Assembly: GCA_023394955.1 (NCBI GenBank)
Contig: JAEWZY010000076.1
Coordinates: 24,512-88,511, forward strand
Length of the DNA: 64,000 bases
DNA from: Bacillota bacterium
GTDB taxonomy: Bacteria > Bacillota > UBA4882 > UBA8346
Direction of reading: 5' to 3'
Shown: piece by piece, positions 17,694-24,727 of the stretch
Layout: every line of letters begins with the position of its first letter
Position numbering within the stretch: position 1 is the stretch's first letter
Notes under the pieces: generated by a model
What the model was told of the DNA's origin: nothing
The model's database searches: none
The model's input: the letters and a program-made list of their open reading frames with translations, nothing else
Made by a program: the position numbers and the translations under genes

Positions 17694-18350
17694 TTGCTGA
17701 ATATGAAAGAGAAATGGCGCCAATGGGTTTGGCTATTATTAATAGGATTTATCATTACCGGTATCTTGTTTCCAGCGATTGGGGTAATTGCTTTGCTGTG
17801 CATGTTAGCTCCGGTCGTTACCGCTTTTTGGAGTGGCAGGAAATGGTGCGGCCATTATTGTCCGCGAGGGAGTTTTAATGACTATCTGCTCGCTAAAATA
17901 ACTTTAAAACGAGGAATTCCCCGAATTTTGAAAGAGCCTTGGTTCAGACTATCGTTTTTAATATTGCTAATGGGAGCCTTTGCGATTCAAATCATATTAG
18001 CCTGGGGAAGCTTGGTTGCGGTCGGCTTTGTGTTTGTGCGGATGGTTTTATTGACCACCTTATTAGGAATAATCCTGGGTATTATCTATAATTATCGTAC
18101 CTGGTGCGTGATTTGCCCTATGGGTACTATGGCCAATTGGGTAGCGAGATTGAAAAATGTCAGCATTCGATTAAGGCGGGTGACATTCTTAAAAGAGCTA
18201 TGTATTGATTGTAAATTATGCTCCCGTTATTGCCCGATTGGGATAGATGTGGCGGCTTGCCGAGAAGCAGGCCGGATCGAAGATGGGGATTGCTTACAAT
18301 GCCGGGTTTGTGTCGAAAAATGCCCGAAACAATCTTTATTTATAAAGTAA
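17694..18350 (+). CDS. NapH-like membrane protein with two [4Fe-4S] clusters
   Basis: 218 residues from a TTG at 17694, seven bases after AAGGAG; an open frame runs back to 17628 but lies in the promoter. About four membrane segments carry the cysteine motifs CGHYCPRGSFND and WCVICPMGTMANW, as in NapH/CcoG/YccM proteins. The C-terminal ferredoxin part has two complete cluster motifs, CIDCKLCSRYCPIGIDV and CLQCRVCVEKCP. It should move electrons between the membrane quinone pool or a periplasmic partner and a soluble protein. It is monocistronic. The CsoR/CstR-like operator suggests induction by copper or reactive sulfur. Confidence 0.87.
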   Translation: MLNMKEKWRQWVWLLLIGFIITGILFPAIGVIALLCMLAPVVTAFWSGRKWCGHYCPRGSFNDYLLAKITLKRGIPRILKEPWFRLSFLILLMGAFAIQIILAWGSLVAVGFVFVRMVLLTTLLGIILGIIYNYRTWCVICPMGTMANWVARLKNVSIRLRRVTFLKELCIDCKLCSRYCPIGIDVAACREAGRIEDGDCLQCRVCVEKCPKQSLFIK

Positions 18351-18382
18351 GATAGAAGAATAATCTTATCTAAAAATCAATT

Positions 18383-18410
18383 TGGCCACCCTTATAGCGG
18401 TGGCCATTAC
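18383..18410. terminator. Bidirectional hairpin between convergent genes
   Basis: TGGCCACC pairs with GGTGGCCA across an 8-base loop. It lies between the stops of the ferredoxin gene and the convergent metallo-beta-lactamase-fold gene. The T tracts on both sides are weak. Confidence 0.55.
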
Positions 18411-18442
18411 TTTGGTTTGCCTATCTATCTTGGCATTGAATG

Positions 18443-19228
18443 CTATTCGGTATCCGATGATAGATCGTCACTATCTGTTACTTCGGCTGTTAGATTGACC
18501 ATTCCCTGGTGGCGCAGGTCGATTCTATCCCCGGTTTCATGGTATTGAAATATTTCACTTTCGGTCCGGCCCAGGTCTTTCACAAAACCCTTCAATGAGT
18601 GGAGATCACCGAAAGCATGCATGGGAACAAAGAGTTTTGGCTTGACGGTTTGGATGAATTCGGCGGCCCCGGCCCAATTTGGCAATCGGGGATCGGTATT
18701 TTCGAAGGCAATATCGATTCGGTATTTAGCCAGAGTTTCAATGGTATTTTGAAAGTGCTTCTCCATCCAATGTCGTTCCCGGGGAGTGAAATCATCCCAA
18801 CTCCACTTGGCGAGATCGCCGCCGAAATAAACGGTGCGGTCACCGCTTTGGATTAAATAAGCTACCCCCAGGTCATTGCTGGGGAAAGAGTTGATCTGTA
18901 TTTTTTCCAGTTCATAAGTTTTCGATGGTTTAATGATAATGCAGTTTTCAACCTTTCCAAACCGGGGATGTCTTTCGACAATATCCTCGGAGAGGATAAA
19001 TGTGGCTTGGGAAGTGGTTTCGGCTAAATCCATAAGCTTCGGATTAAAATGGTCCTGGTGACTGTGGGAGGCGAAAACAAACGCCTTTGAACCTCGGAGT
19101 CCGTTGGTGACGACCTCCCGCATTCTGGGGGTGAGAAAGCGGTCGTCGGGATAATCGAAGAGAAATGTCCGGGATGAATCTTTTAAGATAAAACAATTAT
19201 GATGCACATAGGTAATAACCGCTTTCAT
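18443..19228 (-). CDS. Metallo-beta-lactamase-fold hydrolase (UlaG-like group)
   Basis: 261 residues. The metal-binding motif HSHQDHF matches HxHxDH, with later ligands plausible in YFGGDLAKW and in VPMHAFGDLHSL. The N-terminus MKAVITYVHHNCFILKDSSRTFLFDYP is typical of small MBL-fold proteins related to UlaG and the RomA group. The C-terminal 25 residues are acidic. Members hydrolyse lactones or phosphodiesters; the substrate here is not known. It stands alone and faces the ferredoxin gene. Confidence 0.87.
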   Translation of the reverse strand: MKAVITYVHHNCFILKDSSRTFLFDYPDDRFLTPRMREVVTNGLRGSKAFVFASHSHQDHFNPKLMDLAETTSQATFILSEDIVERHPRFGKVENCIIIKPSKTYELEKIQINSFPSNDLGVAYLIQSGDRTVYFGGDLAKWSWDDFTPRERHWMEKHFQNTIETLAKYRIDIAFENTDPRLPNWAGAAEFIQTVKPKLFVPMHAFGDLHSLKGFVKDLGRTESEIFQYHETGDRIDLRHQGMVNLTAEVTDSDDLSSDTE

Positions 19229-19260
19229 ATTTTTTTCATCCTTTCGCCGTTCGGTTTATT

Positions 19261-19494
19261 TCACCATTTCTTTTTCTGCTTGTTATTTTTAGGCCCATTT
19301 TTATTCTTAAGCTTACCTGAATGATAATTTGCTTTATTTTTTAAGACGTGAAACTTAGCTGAGCCCGGTTTAATCCCGAGTTGTTTAGCGATATGACCCA
19401 GCCCGATATTAGCCTTGAAAGAGCCAAAGTCCAGCCGGGCCGCTAAAGTAATGATTAAACAAATTAGCGAAACCGGCAAATAGTTTGATTCAAT
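19261..19494 (-). CDS. Small basic hypothetical protein with unusual start
   Basis: About 72-77 residues: a hydrophobic N-terminus (LPVSLICLIITLAARLDFG), then IAKQLGIKPGSAKFHVLKN, which looks helix-turn-helix-like, and a very basic tail (GKLKNKNGPKNNKQKKKW). I do not recognise a family. A perfect ribosome site AGGAGG lies at 19502-19507; at correct spacing the codon is ATT (19492-19494), not ATG. The next in-frame start, TTG at 19479, is 22 bases away. So either translation starts at ATT or the gene is slightly damaged. The ribosome site is the main reason to believe it is a gene. Confidence 0.5.
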   Translation of the reverse strand: MESNYLPVSLICLIITLAARLDFGSFKANIGLGHIAKQLGIKPGSAKFHVLKNKANYHSGKLKNKNGPKNNKQKKKW

Positions 19495-19528
19495 AATAAA
19501 GCCTCCTCAGTGTTTTGGCAAGATGATT

Positions 19529-19542
19529 CGGGGTTAACCCCG
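19529..19542. repeat. 14-bp perfect palindrome upstream of the PKD gene
   Basis: CGGGGTTAACCCCG lies between the divergent small basic gene and the PKD-repeat gene. It could be an operator or part of a hairpin. No T tract follows, so a terminator is unlikely. Confidence 0.4.
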
Positions 19543-19725
19543 GCTTCCCTGCTATGGGATTTTTGGGTTAAGTTAAAGGAAAGCGGGCTTTCAAAAGATG
19601 TTTAATATAACTTGTTGGCGAAGGAAAAAGTCAGGAAGGTTTTTCCAAGAAAATGGCGAAAATATAATAATCGAATTGACCTTCTGTTGGTTCTCTTATG
19701 CTTTGATGCGAAAGGGGAATGATTT

Positions 19726-21465
19726 ATGAAACGGATAGCCTTGGTTCTTTGTTTGTTGACGGTCATCTTCTGCTGGGCAAAAGAAACTCCTTATGGAATG
19801 GCTGAAGATTATTCTCAAACCTTTCATATAACTAAAGAAGCTTCCGGAAAAGTGTCGGATTACGATCAGACTCAAACTTTCACAATTCCGGAAGAACCAT
19901 TGACATTTACGGCGGATGTGAAGTGGCAGGCTGAAGTGGAGAATAGACATTTAAGCGTAAAGAAAGCTCCCTATTTTAAAATTTTCGTGGTCGACAGTAA
20001 AGGCATTAGTAGGCAAGAAGTGTCTCTAGAGGAAGGGGATAAGAAAAGCGGAACCATTCGTTTAGGACCGGGCCAATTTTGTAAGTTTCAACTTTATACC
20101 GGGCAATTTAAAAGCATCATTGGTACTAAACATGCCGCTGAGGTTAAAGCCTCTTGTAATTACCAGACATTGCGGGTTACCGCTAGCGAGCTCACTACTG
20201 TGGGCGCATTTAAAATGACCGTCGCCGGCCCGGAAGGATGCCAATGGATCTGGAATCTGCCCGGCGGGAGAGAGGTACCGGGCAATATGATCGAGGCTTC
20301 ATTCAAACCGGGCGATATCGGGATTTCAGTCGCCGATGAAGGCCTCAAGCATACGTTGGCTTTTAAGATGAAAGTTCCGGAAGCGCTCGAGTTGAATCCG
20401 GTAATTTCCGCGATTAGCGGCTATGAAGAGTTTCCAGTAACAATCGCGGCCAATATCAAAAATCATTACCGTTCAACTTCCATCTGTTCCTGGGATTCCG
20501 GTGACGGAGAACCGGTCCCAAATGGCGTAAACTTCGAACACGTATATAAAAGGGCCGGGGTCTACAACCTGAAGTTAAGGGTTGAAAATAGTCTGGGGCC
20601 GACGATTGATAAAAATTGGACTATCACCGTAAACCCCTTTGCAATTACGACCAAACCTTACATTTCTCCCGTAACGGGAGTGATGCCGTTGGAAGTCTAT
20701 TATAATACAAACGCTAAGGTTTACGGGGGGCCTTCCAAATTGAATATCAGATGGGATTTTGGGGACGGGACCACTAGTGCGGAAAATTCCGGGAAACATG
20801 AGTACCGGTTCGCCGGGGATTACCTGATAACTTTAACCGTAACCGATGAGTATCATCCGGCTCTGTTGATCGAGCCTTGGTCGGAATTAATAACCGTAAC
20901 CAAACCCAGATTGAATTTGAAGATTAAAGCTTCCAAGCCCAGCGGGACCATACCTTGCCAGGTCCAGTTCGAATCCAACCTAAAGGTTGAAGGCGGTCCC
21001 ACGGAAATTGAATATCTTTGGGACTTCGACGATGGCGCCACTTCCACGTTGACCAGCCCGAAGCATACTTTCTCAGAACCGGGCCGGTATAAGGTGATTT
21101 TAACCGTAAGGGACCGGTTAAACGATACTGAAGTCTCCGAGCTGGTAACGGTTGATGTGTTGCCGCCGTTAGTGACATCCCGCAGCACTTTGACTCCGTT
21201 AATGGGAAATGCACCCCTGGCGGTGCAGGGCGAAGCGGTCCCGGAGATCAGCGGTTCTCCTACCAAGCTGGATTATGAGTGGTATATCGATGACCGGCTG
21301 GTTCATAAGGGAAAGAGCCTACGGCATACTTTCGCCAATCCCGGCATATATACGGTAATTTTACGGATTAGCGACGATCTTCCCGGCCATAGCGCCCGGG
21401 CCAGTCATACTTGGCAGGTGAGGGTGGAAGGTCCGAATCCGGGACCAGGCCAACCGGGTAAATAA
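19726..21465 (+). CDS. Secreted PKD-repeat protein
   Basis: 579 residues with a signal peptide (KRIALVLCLLTVIFCWA). Residues to about 220 form an N-terminal beta-rich region I do not recognise. Four PKD-type immunoglobulin-like domains follow, near residues 225-305, 308-393, 397-483 and 487-575. The repeated WDFGDG signature is clearest in domain 2 (IRWDFGDGTTS) and domain 3 (YLWDFDDGATS), each followed by H-x-F/Y and a GxYxVxLTV strand. It ends in a short Gly/Pro tail (GPNPGPGQPGK). No catalytic domain or anchor is seen. It is probably an exported binding or surface protein; its ligand is unknown. Confidence 0.85.
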   Translation: MKRIALVLCLLTVIFCWAKETPYGMAEDYSQTFHITKEASGKVSDYDQTQTFTIPEEPLTFTADVKWQAEVENRHLSVKKAPYFKIFVVDSKGISRQEVSLEEGDKKSGTIRLGPGQFCKFQLYTGQFKSIIGTKHAAEVKASCNYQTLRVTASELTTVGAFKMTVAGPEGCQWIWNLPGGREVPGNMIEASFKPGDIGISVADEGLKHTLAFKMKVPEALELNPVISAISGYEEFPVTIAANIKNHYRSTSICSWDSGDGEPVPNGVNFEHVYKRAGVYNLKLRVENSLGPTIDKNWTITVNPFAITTKPYISPVTGVMPLEVYYNTNAKVYGGPSKLNIRWDFGDGTTSAENSGKHEYRFAGDYLITLTVTDEYHPALLIEPWSELITVTKPRLNLKIKASKPSGTIPCQVQFESNLKVEGGPTEIEYLWDFDDGATSTLTSPKHTFSEPGRYKVILTVRDRLNDTEVSELVTVDVLPPLVTSRSTLTPLMGNAPLAVQGEAVPEISGSPTKLDYEWYIDDRLVHKGKSLRHTFANPGIYTVILRISDDLPGHSARASHTWQVRVEGPNPGPGQPGK

Positions 21466-21594
21466 TCTGGTGAATTAAGAATGTTCAAGGAAGAGCAATT
21501 TGTAAATTTTGGAATATGTATTGCTTCAATGAAGCGTTCGGAATATTTAGTACAACATATATAAAAGACAGAAGTGATAGCACTGGGAGGAAGA

Positions 21595-21822
21595 ATGCGA
21601 AACAGGCTTAAACTGAGCAGAGAACAAAAAGAACCGCTGCTCTCGCTGGTTAAGGAATATTTTTTAAAGGAGCGGGACGAGGAGCTTGGGGACCTGGCAG
21701 CCACTCTTTTCCTGGATTTTATAATCGAGAAGATGGCGCCGGTATTTTATAACCTTGGGGTTCAAGATTGTATCGGTTATTTAAAAGATAAACTGGATGA
21801 TTCGTATGGGTTGGAGATTTAA
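21595..21822 (+). CDS. DUF2164-family protein
   Basis: 75 residues from the ATG at 21595, preceded by GGGAGGA. The pattern LSREQKEPLLSLVKEYFLKERDEELGDLAATLFLDFIIEKMAPVFYNLGVQD matches the small DUF2164 family, whose function is not known. No membrane segment or cysteine motif is present. It lies about 130 bases after the PKD gene, probably as its own transcript. Confidence 0.85.
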   Translation: MRNRLKLSREQKEPLLSLVKEYFLKERDEELGDLAATLFLDFIIEKMAPVFYNLGVQDCIGYLKDKLDDSYGLEI

Positions 21823-21943
21823 ACTTTTCATCAATGTTACACAGGATTCATCCTTTATTTGGCAAAAAAGGCCTTAGGGAAATTTATAAGTATATATAGT
21901 AGGTAGTGGATTAGGGTGTTTAAACAACAAAGGAGGTTTATAG

Positions 21944-21973
21944 GTGTTTATAGAATTATTATTATTGATCTAG
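21944..21973 (+). CDS. Nine-codon leader peptide before the methylase
   Basis: AAGGAGG lies seven bases before a GTG that opens MFIELLLLI and then stops. Four consecutive leucine codons are included. The coding stretch overlaps the 5' arm of a hairpin whose 3' arm abuts the methylase ribosome site. This layout is that of a translational attenuator leader. Confidence 0.45.
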   Translation: MFIELLLLI

Positions 21974-22018
21974 ACAAGAACATGTGTTCGTGATAGATTA
22001 TTTATATCAATAATTCTA
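21951..22018 (+). promoter_or_regulatory. Hairpin near the methylase ribosome binding site
   Basis: TAGAATTA (21951-21958) pairs with TAATTCTA (22011-22018) and TTGAT (21965-21969) pairs with ATCAA (22006-22010), leaving a 6-base bulge. An inner GAAC/GTTC stem lies in the loop. The 3' arm ends two bases before AAAGGTG. A ribosome on the leader peptide would open the 5' arm. Confidence 0.45.
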
Positions 22019-22025
22019 AAGGTGA

Positions 22026-22880
22026 ATGTTATTGAAAAAAAACAAGCTACTTCAACCTTTTTTAAAATGGGCCGGGGGAAAGCGACAGCTTTTACCAACA
22101 ATTGGTAAATACATTCCCCAAAAATACAATATATATTACGAGCCTTTCATTGGTGCCGGGGCAGTATTGTTTTATCTTCAACCATCAATAGGGGTTATCA
22201 ATGATAGTAATTCTGAGTTGATTAATTGTTATGAGGTAATTAGAAATTCGATTGATGAACTAATTCTTAATCTTCGACAGCATAAAAATGAAAAAGAATA
22301 CTATTATAAAATCCGGGATTTAGATAGAGATACCGGTTTCTATGATCTCGACCCTGTTAGAAGAGCTTCTCGAATCATTTATCTTAACAAAACCTGTTTC
22401 AATGGATTATTTAGAGTCAATAGCGCCGGGCAGTTTAATGTTCCTTTTGGAAGTTATACCAACCCCAAAATTGTTGATGAAATTGTACTTAAAGCTGTTC
22501 ATAATTACCTAGTTAATAAGGATATTAAAATCCTTAATATGGACTTTGAAGAATCAGTAAAGACTGCAAAAAAAGGAGATTTTATCTACTTTGATCCTCC
22601 CTATGACCCCGTTTCAGATACATCATCATTTACGGGATATGATTTAAACGGTTTTGGTAAGGGTGAACAGGAACGATTACGGGATGTTTATAAAAAATTA
22701 TCTGATAAGGGTTGCTTTGTCTTGTTAAGTAATTCCGCAACAAATTTTATTTTTAATTTATATAAGGATTTTTCTATAGTAACAGTGGCTGCTAGCCGAA
22801 ACATCAACTCTGTTGCCACTGGACGCGGAAAAATTGATGAGGTTCTGGTAATGAATTATGACTGTTTTAACAAAAAATGA
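22026..22880 (+). CDS. dam: DNA adenine methylase, Dam/DpnM type (D12 class)
   Basis: 284 residues. The class-alpha N6-adenine order of motifs is visible: PFLKWAGGKRQLLP and YEPFIGAGAVLFYL (S-adenosylmethionine site) come first, LNKTCFNGLFRVNSAGQFNVPFG is in the target-recognition part, and FDPPYDP is the catalytic DPPY motif. Members of this group mostly methylate GATC; that target is inferred. The start is ATG at 22026 or TTG at 22032. The gene overlaps the remains of a restriction endonuclease by 23 bases, so this was a type II system whose methylase survives intact. It is more AT-rich than its neighbours, which suggests transfer. Confidence 0.92.
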   Translation: MLLKKNKLLQPFLKWAGGKRQLLPTIGKYIPQKYNIYYEPFIGAGAVLFYLQPSIGVINDSNSELINCYEVIRNSIDELILNLRQHKNEKEYYYKIRDLDRDTGFYDLDPVRRASRIIYLNKTCFNGLFRVNSAGQFNVPFGSYTNPKIVDEIVLKAVHNYLVNKDIKILNMDFEESVKTAKKGDFIYFDPPYDPVSDTSSFTGYDLNGFGKGEQERLRDVYKKLSDKGCFVLLSNSATNFIFNLYKDFSIVTVAASRNINSVATGRGKIDEVLVMNYDCFNKK

Positions 22881-23534
22881 TAAGGCTTGGCAAGCATTAT
22901 TCGATAAGTACAGTATATTAGAGGCCATTCAACGTTCTGGTAGGTTCGAGATTGAAGCCAACACGATAAACACCGTCCGGGAAGCCTGCTTAATGGCTAA
23001 GTTCGATCATTTAATTAACCTCCCTCAAATCTTCAAAGAAAACCGACTTACCATCCTTCCTGTATCACGCTCCAAATATGTCATTGGAAAATTCGAATCC
23101 TATTTTTCGGTTAGTTATGATGACGTTGAGACTAGTGTTATACCCCCCCAAGTTTTATTGAAAGTATTAAGTACAATAATTTGTATTCCGAAAGCCTTGC
23201 ATTGCATTATGCTTATTTGGCCGGAATAATGGATGACATAGCTGATGAAAAAACATTCTTGACTGTTTCGGGAAGAATGTCCAGTAATAAATTTGATTTC
23301 GGCGTTAGAAATAAATACTTATCACTGGTTAAATGCATTCTCGAACATGAAGTGTTTTATAAGGTTCTGGGGCGATATTTTGAATTAAGCAATATTCCTG
23401 ATAAACAGGATGTCTGCGACATCATGCGGTGTAGTTATATTTATGGGGTCAGTGCAGATAGTCATAACACGATTGAGCGAAGAGCACAGACAGTATTAAG
23501 TTGGGTGGACTGGATTTTAGGTTTACAAAACTAA
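22858..23534 (+). pseudogene. Type II restriction endonuclease remnant: frameshift plus internal deletion
   Basis: The first part (LMAKFDHLINLPQIFKENRLTILPVSRSKYVIGKFESYFSV) is the N-terminal half of a restriction enzyme often found beside Dam-type methylases. The frame breaks at a run of seven C (23143-23149). With one more C it would continue PSFIESIKYNNLYSESLAL, the normal family sequence, which is read from 23145 in the shifted frame. After SGRMSSNKFDFGVRN the sequence jumps to KYLSLVKCILEHEVF...RRAQTVLSWVDWILGLQN, which I recognise as the family's C-terminal end. The central stretch, where the nuclease residues sit, is missing. The intact family is longer, as I recall it. The product cannot be an active nuclease. 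Confidence 0.8.
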
Positions 23535-23574
23535 TAGGACTAAAGAGTTTAGCGGTAGAGCTTTTAAAAGGTGG

Positions 23575-23720
23575 CTTCATTCTTGGACAAGAATATATTA
23601 AAAGAAGCCGGAACTGATATCCATTACATCCAGCAACTCATGGGTCATGCTTCGGTTCGGACAACAACCATCTACATTCACATTATCTCCGTAGCGTCGT
23701 GCTGCTGGGTAAAAAAGTAA
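23575..23720 (+). pseudogene. Tyrosine recombinase/integrase C-terminal fragment
   Basis: One frame gives LHSWTRIY and a stop; after a one-base slip it continues KEAGTDIHYIQQLMGHASVRTTTIYIHI. Together these match the C-terminal catalytic part of phage or transposon integrases (the HSxxTH, LMGHxS and TTxIYxH blocks, with the Tyr nucleophile retained). The rest of the gene is gone. It is a relic of the element that probably brought the restriction-modification genes. Confidence 0.8.
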
Positions 23721-23723
23721 GTT

Positions 23724-24029
23724 TTAAAGAATGAAAGAATATTTTCGTTTGCCGTGAATGATCCGTCTGATTTCGACAATATGGTTCTTAACAACATAAA
23801 ATACCAGATAATTGTCTATAACAAGCATCCGATAGTTTAGGCTTTTCAATCGAAGATCTTTTGGGATTACACCCATGTTTAGAAATTCTTCGAGTCCGGA
23901 GACAACTTGATCAATTTCCTGGATGAGTTTATAAGCTGCAGTTGGATTATCTTGTCTGATGTAATTTAAAATATCTATTAAATCTTGTTGAACTGCCAAA
24001 AGATATCGAACTTCATATTTTTTGCTCAT
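23724..24029 (-). CDS. RelE/ParE-family toxin
   Basis: 101 residues: YEVRYLLAVQQDLIDILNYIRQDNPTAAYKLIQEIDQVV, then a core with RLKSLNYRMLVIDNYLVFYVVKNHIVEIRRIIHGKRKY. The helical hairpin followed by LVFY and the final R-I-I-HG-KR is the RelE/ParE fold. These toxins cleave ribosome-bound mRNA or poison gyrase; which applies is not clear. It overlaps the upstream small gene by 17 bases, as toxin-antitoxin pairs do. Confidence 0.88.
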   Translation of the reverse strand: MSKKYEVRYLLAVQQDLIDILNYIRQDNPTAAYKLIQEIDQVVSGLEEFLNMGVIPKDLRLKSLNYRMLVIDNYLVFYVVKNHIVEIRRIIHGKRKYSFIL

Positions 24030-24213
24030 TCAATTGATCTTTTAATTTCTTCATGAAATCATGATGAGAAATTGTCGGTAATCCGGCTAGACTTTGAGCT
24101 TCTGCCTCACCTAATTTTTGGTATAATTCAAGTAAAGCTTGTTGCTGAGGCGCGCCCACATTCAAAACGCTAAGTCGGCGTCGCCACTTGGTAATCTTTA
24201 CTGAAAAAATCAT
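24013..24213 (-). CDS. Probable antitoxin of the RelE/ParE pair
   Basis: Up to 66 residues. The core GAPQQQALLELYQKLGEAEAQSLAGLPTISHHDFMKKLKDQLNEQKI is helical and charged. I do not recognise its family; the antitoxin call rests on its place directly upstream of, and overlapping, the toxin. The start is uncertain: the ATG at 24213 gives a basic extension that looks atypical, and an inner TTG may be used. Palindromic repeats lie just upstream. Confidence 0.65.
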   Translation of the reverse strand: MIFSVKITKWRRRLSVLNVGAPQQQALLELYQKLGEAEAQSLAGLPTISHHDFMKKLKDQLNEQKI

Positions 24214-24246
24214 CCCCGATCTTGAGCGGCCCGGTTTTAAAAATCC

Positions 24247-24390
24247 CTTGGCTTGATCTAGAAATTTCTCTAGAGAAACTAAAAGATTCCTCTAGAGAAA
24301 CTTCAAAGTTCCTCTGGTTAAATTTTAAAATTACTTGGCTTAATTTAAAAATTTCTCTAGAGAAATCAAAAAATTCCTCTAGAGAAATTA
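24247..24390. repeat. 87-bp tandem repeat with four TCTAGA-centred palindromes
   Basis: Two direct copies start at 24247 and 24334 (CTTGGCTT...), a period of 87 bases. Each has TTTCTCTAGAGAAA (24265-24278 and 24352-24365) and TTCCTCTAGAGAAA (24287-24300 and 24374-24387). The period is 29 codons, and a frame on the plus strand (24222-24413) would encode a repeated peptide, WLDLEISLEK...KDSSRE. Whether it is translated is doubtful. It sits just upstream of the antitoxin start. Confidence 0.8.
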
Positions 24391-24727
24391 TTGTTCGAGA
24401 GCGACCCTTTTAAAGGAACTAAGGGGTAATTATGCGATGCGGTATGCGGTAGTAACACAACAGCAATTAATAATATATGGTCGTGACATCCATGTTGCTC
24501 TTGTCTTTGGGGGGTCCGGGCCGTCGTGTAAGAATGATTTTGGAATGAAAAAAGACCTATGGAGACAAGGGGCTAATTTGCATTGGCATCTAAAAGCAGA
24601 GGAATAATTGCATTTTTAATAAAAGAAATGCCTATTCAAGTCCTTTTTCGATTTTTAACAAGGGATAACCGATTTAACCTCGAATTTAGAATTTACACCA
24701 AAATGATAAGGGTAGAGAGGTAATGAA
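24391..24727. other. Intergenic region with no recognised feature
   Basis: About 340 bases between the tandem repeat and the aldo/keto reductase. I see no gene, terminator or convincing operator. A weak GAGAGG precedes the next start. Confidence 0.4.

Noticed and set aside
24247..24390. CRISPR-like array from repeated palindromes
   Set aside because: Only two long copies, the spacing between palindromes is not that of spacers, and no cas genes are near. It is a tandem repeat.
24222..24413. Repeat-encoded 63-residue protein as a gene
   Set aside because: No good ribosome site and no similar protein known to me; the open frame follows from the 87-base period. Kept only as a repeat.
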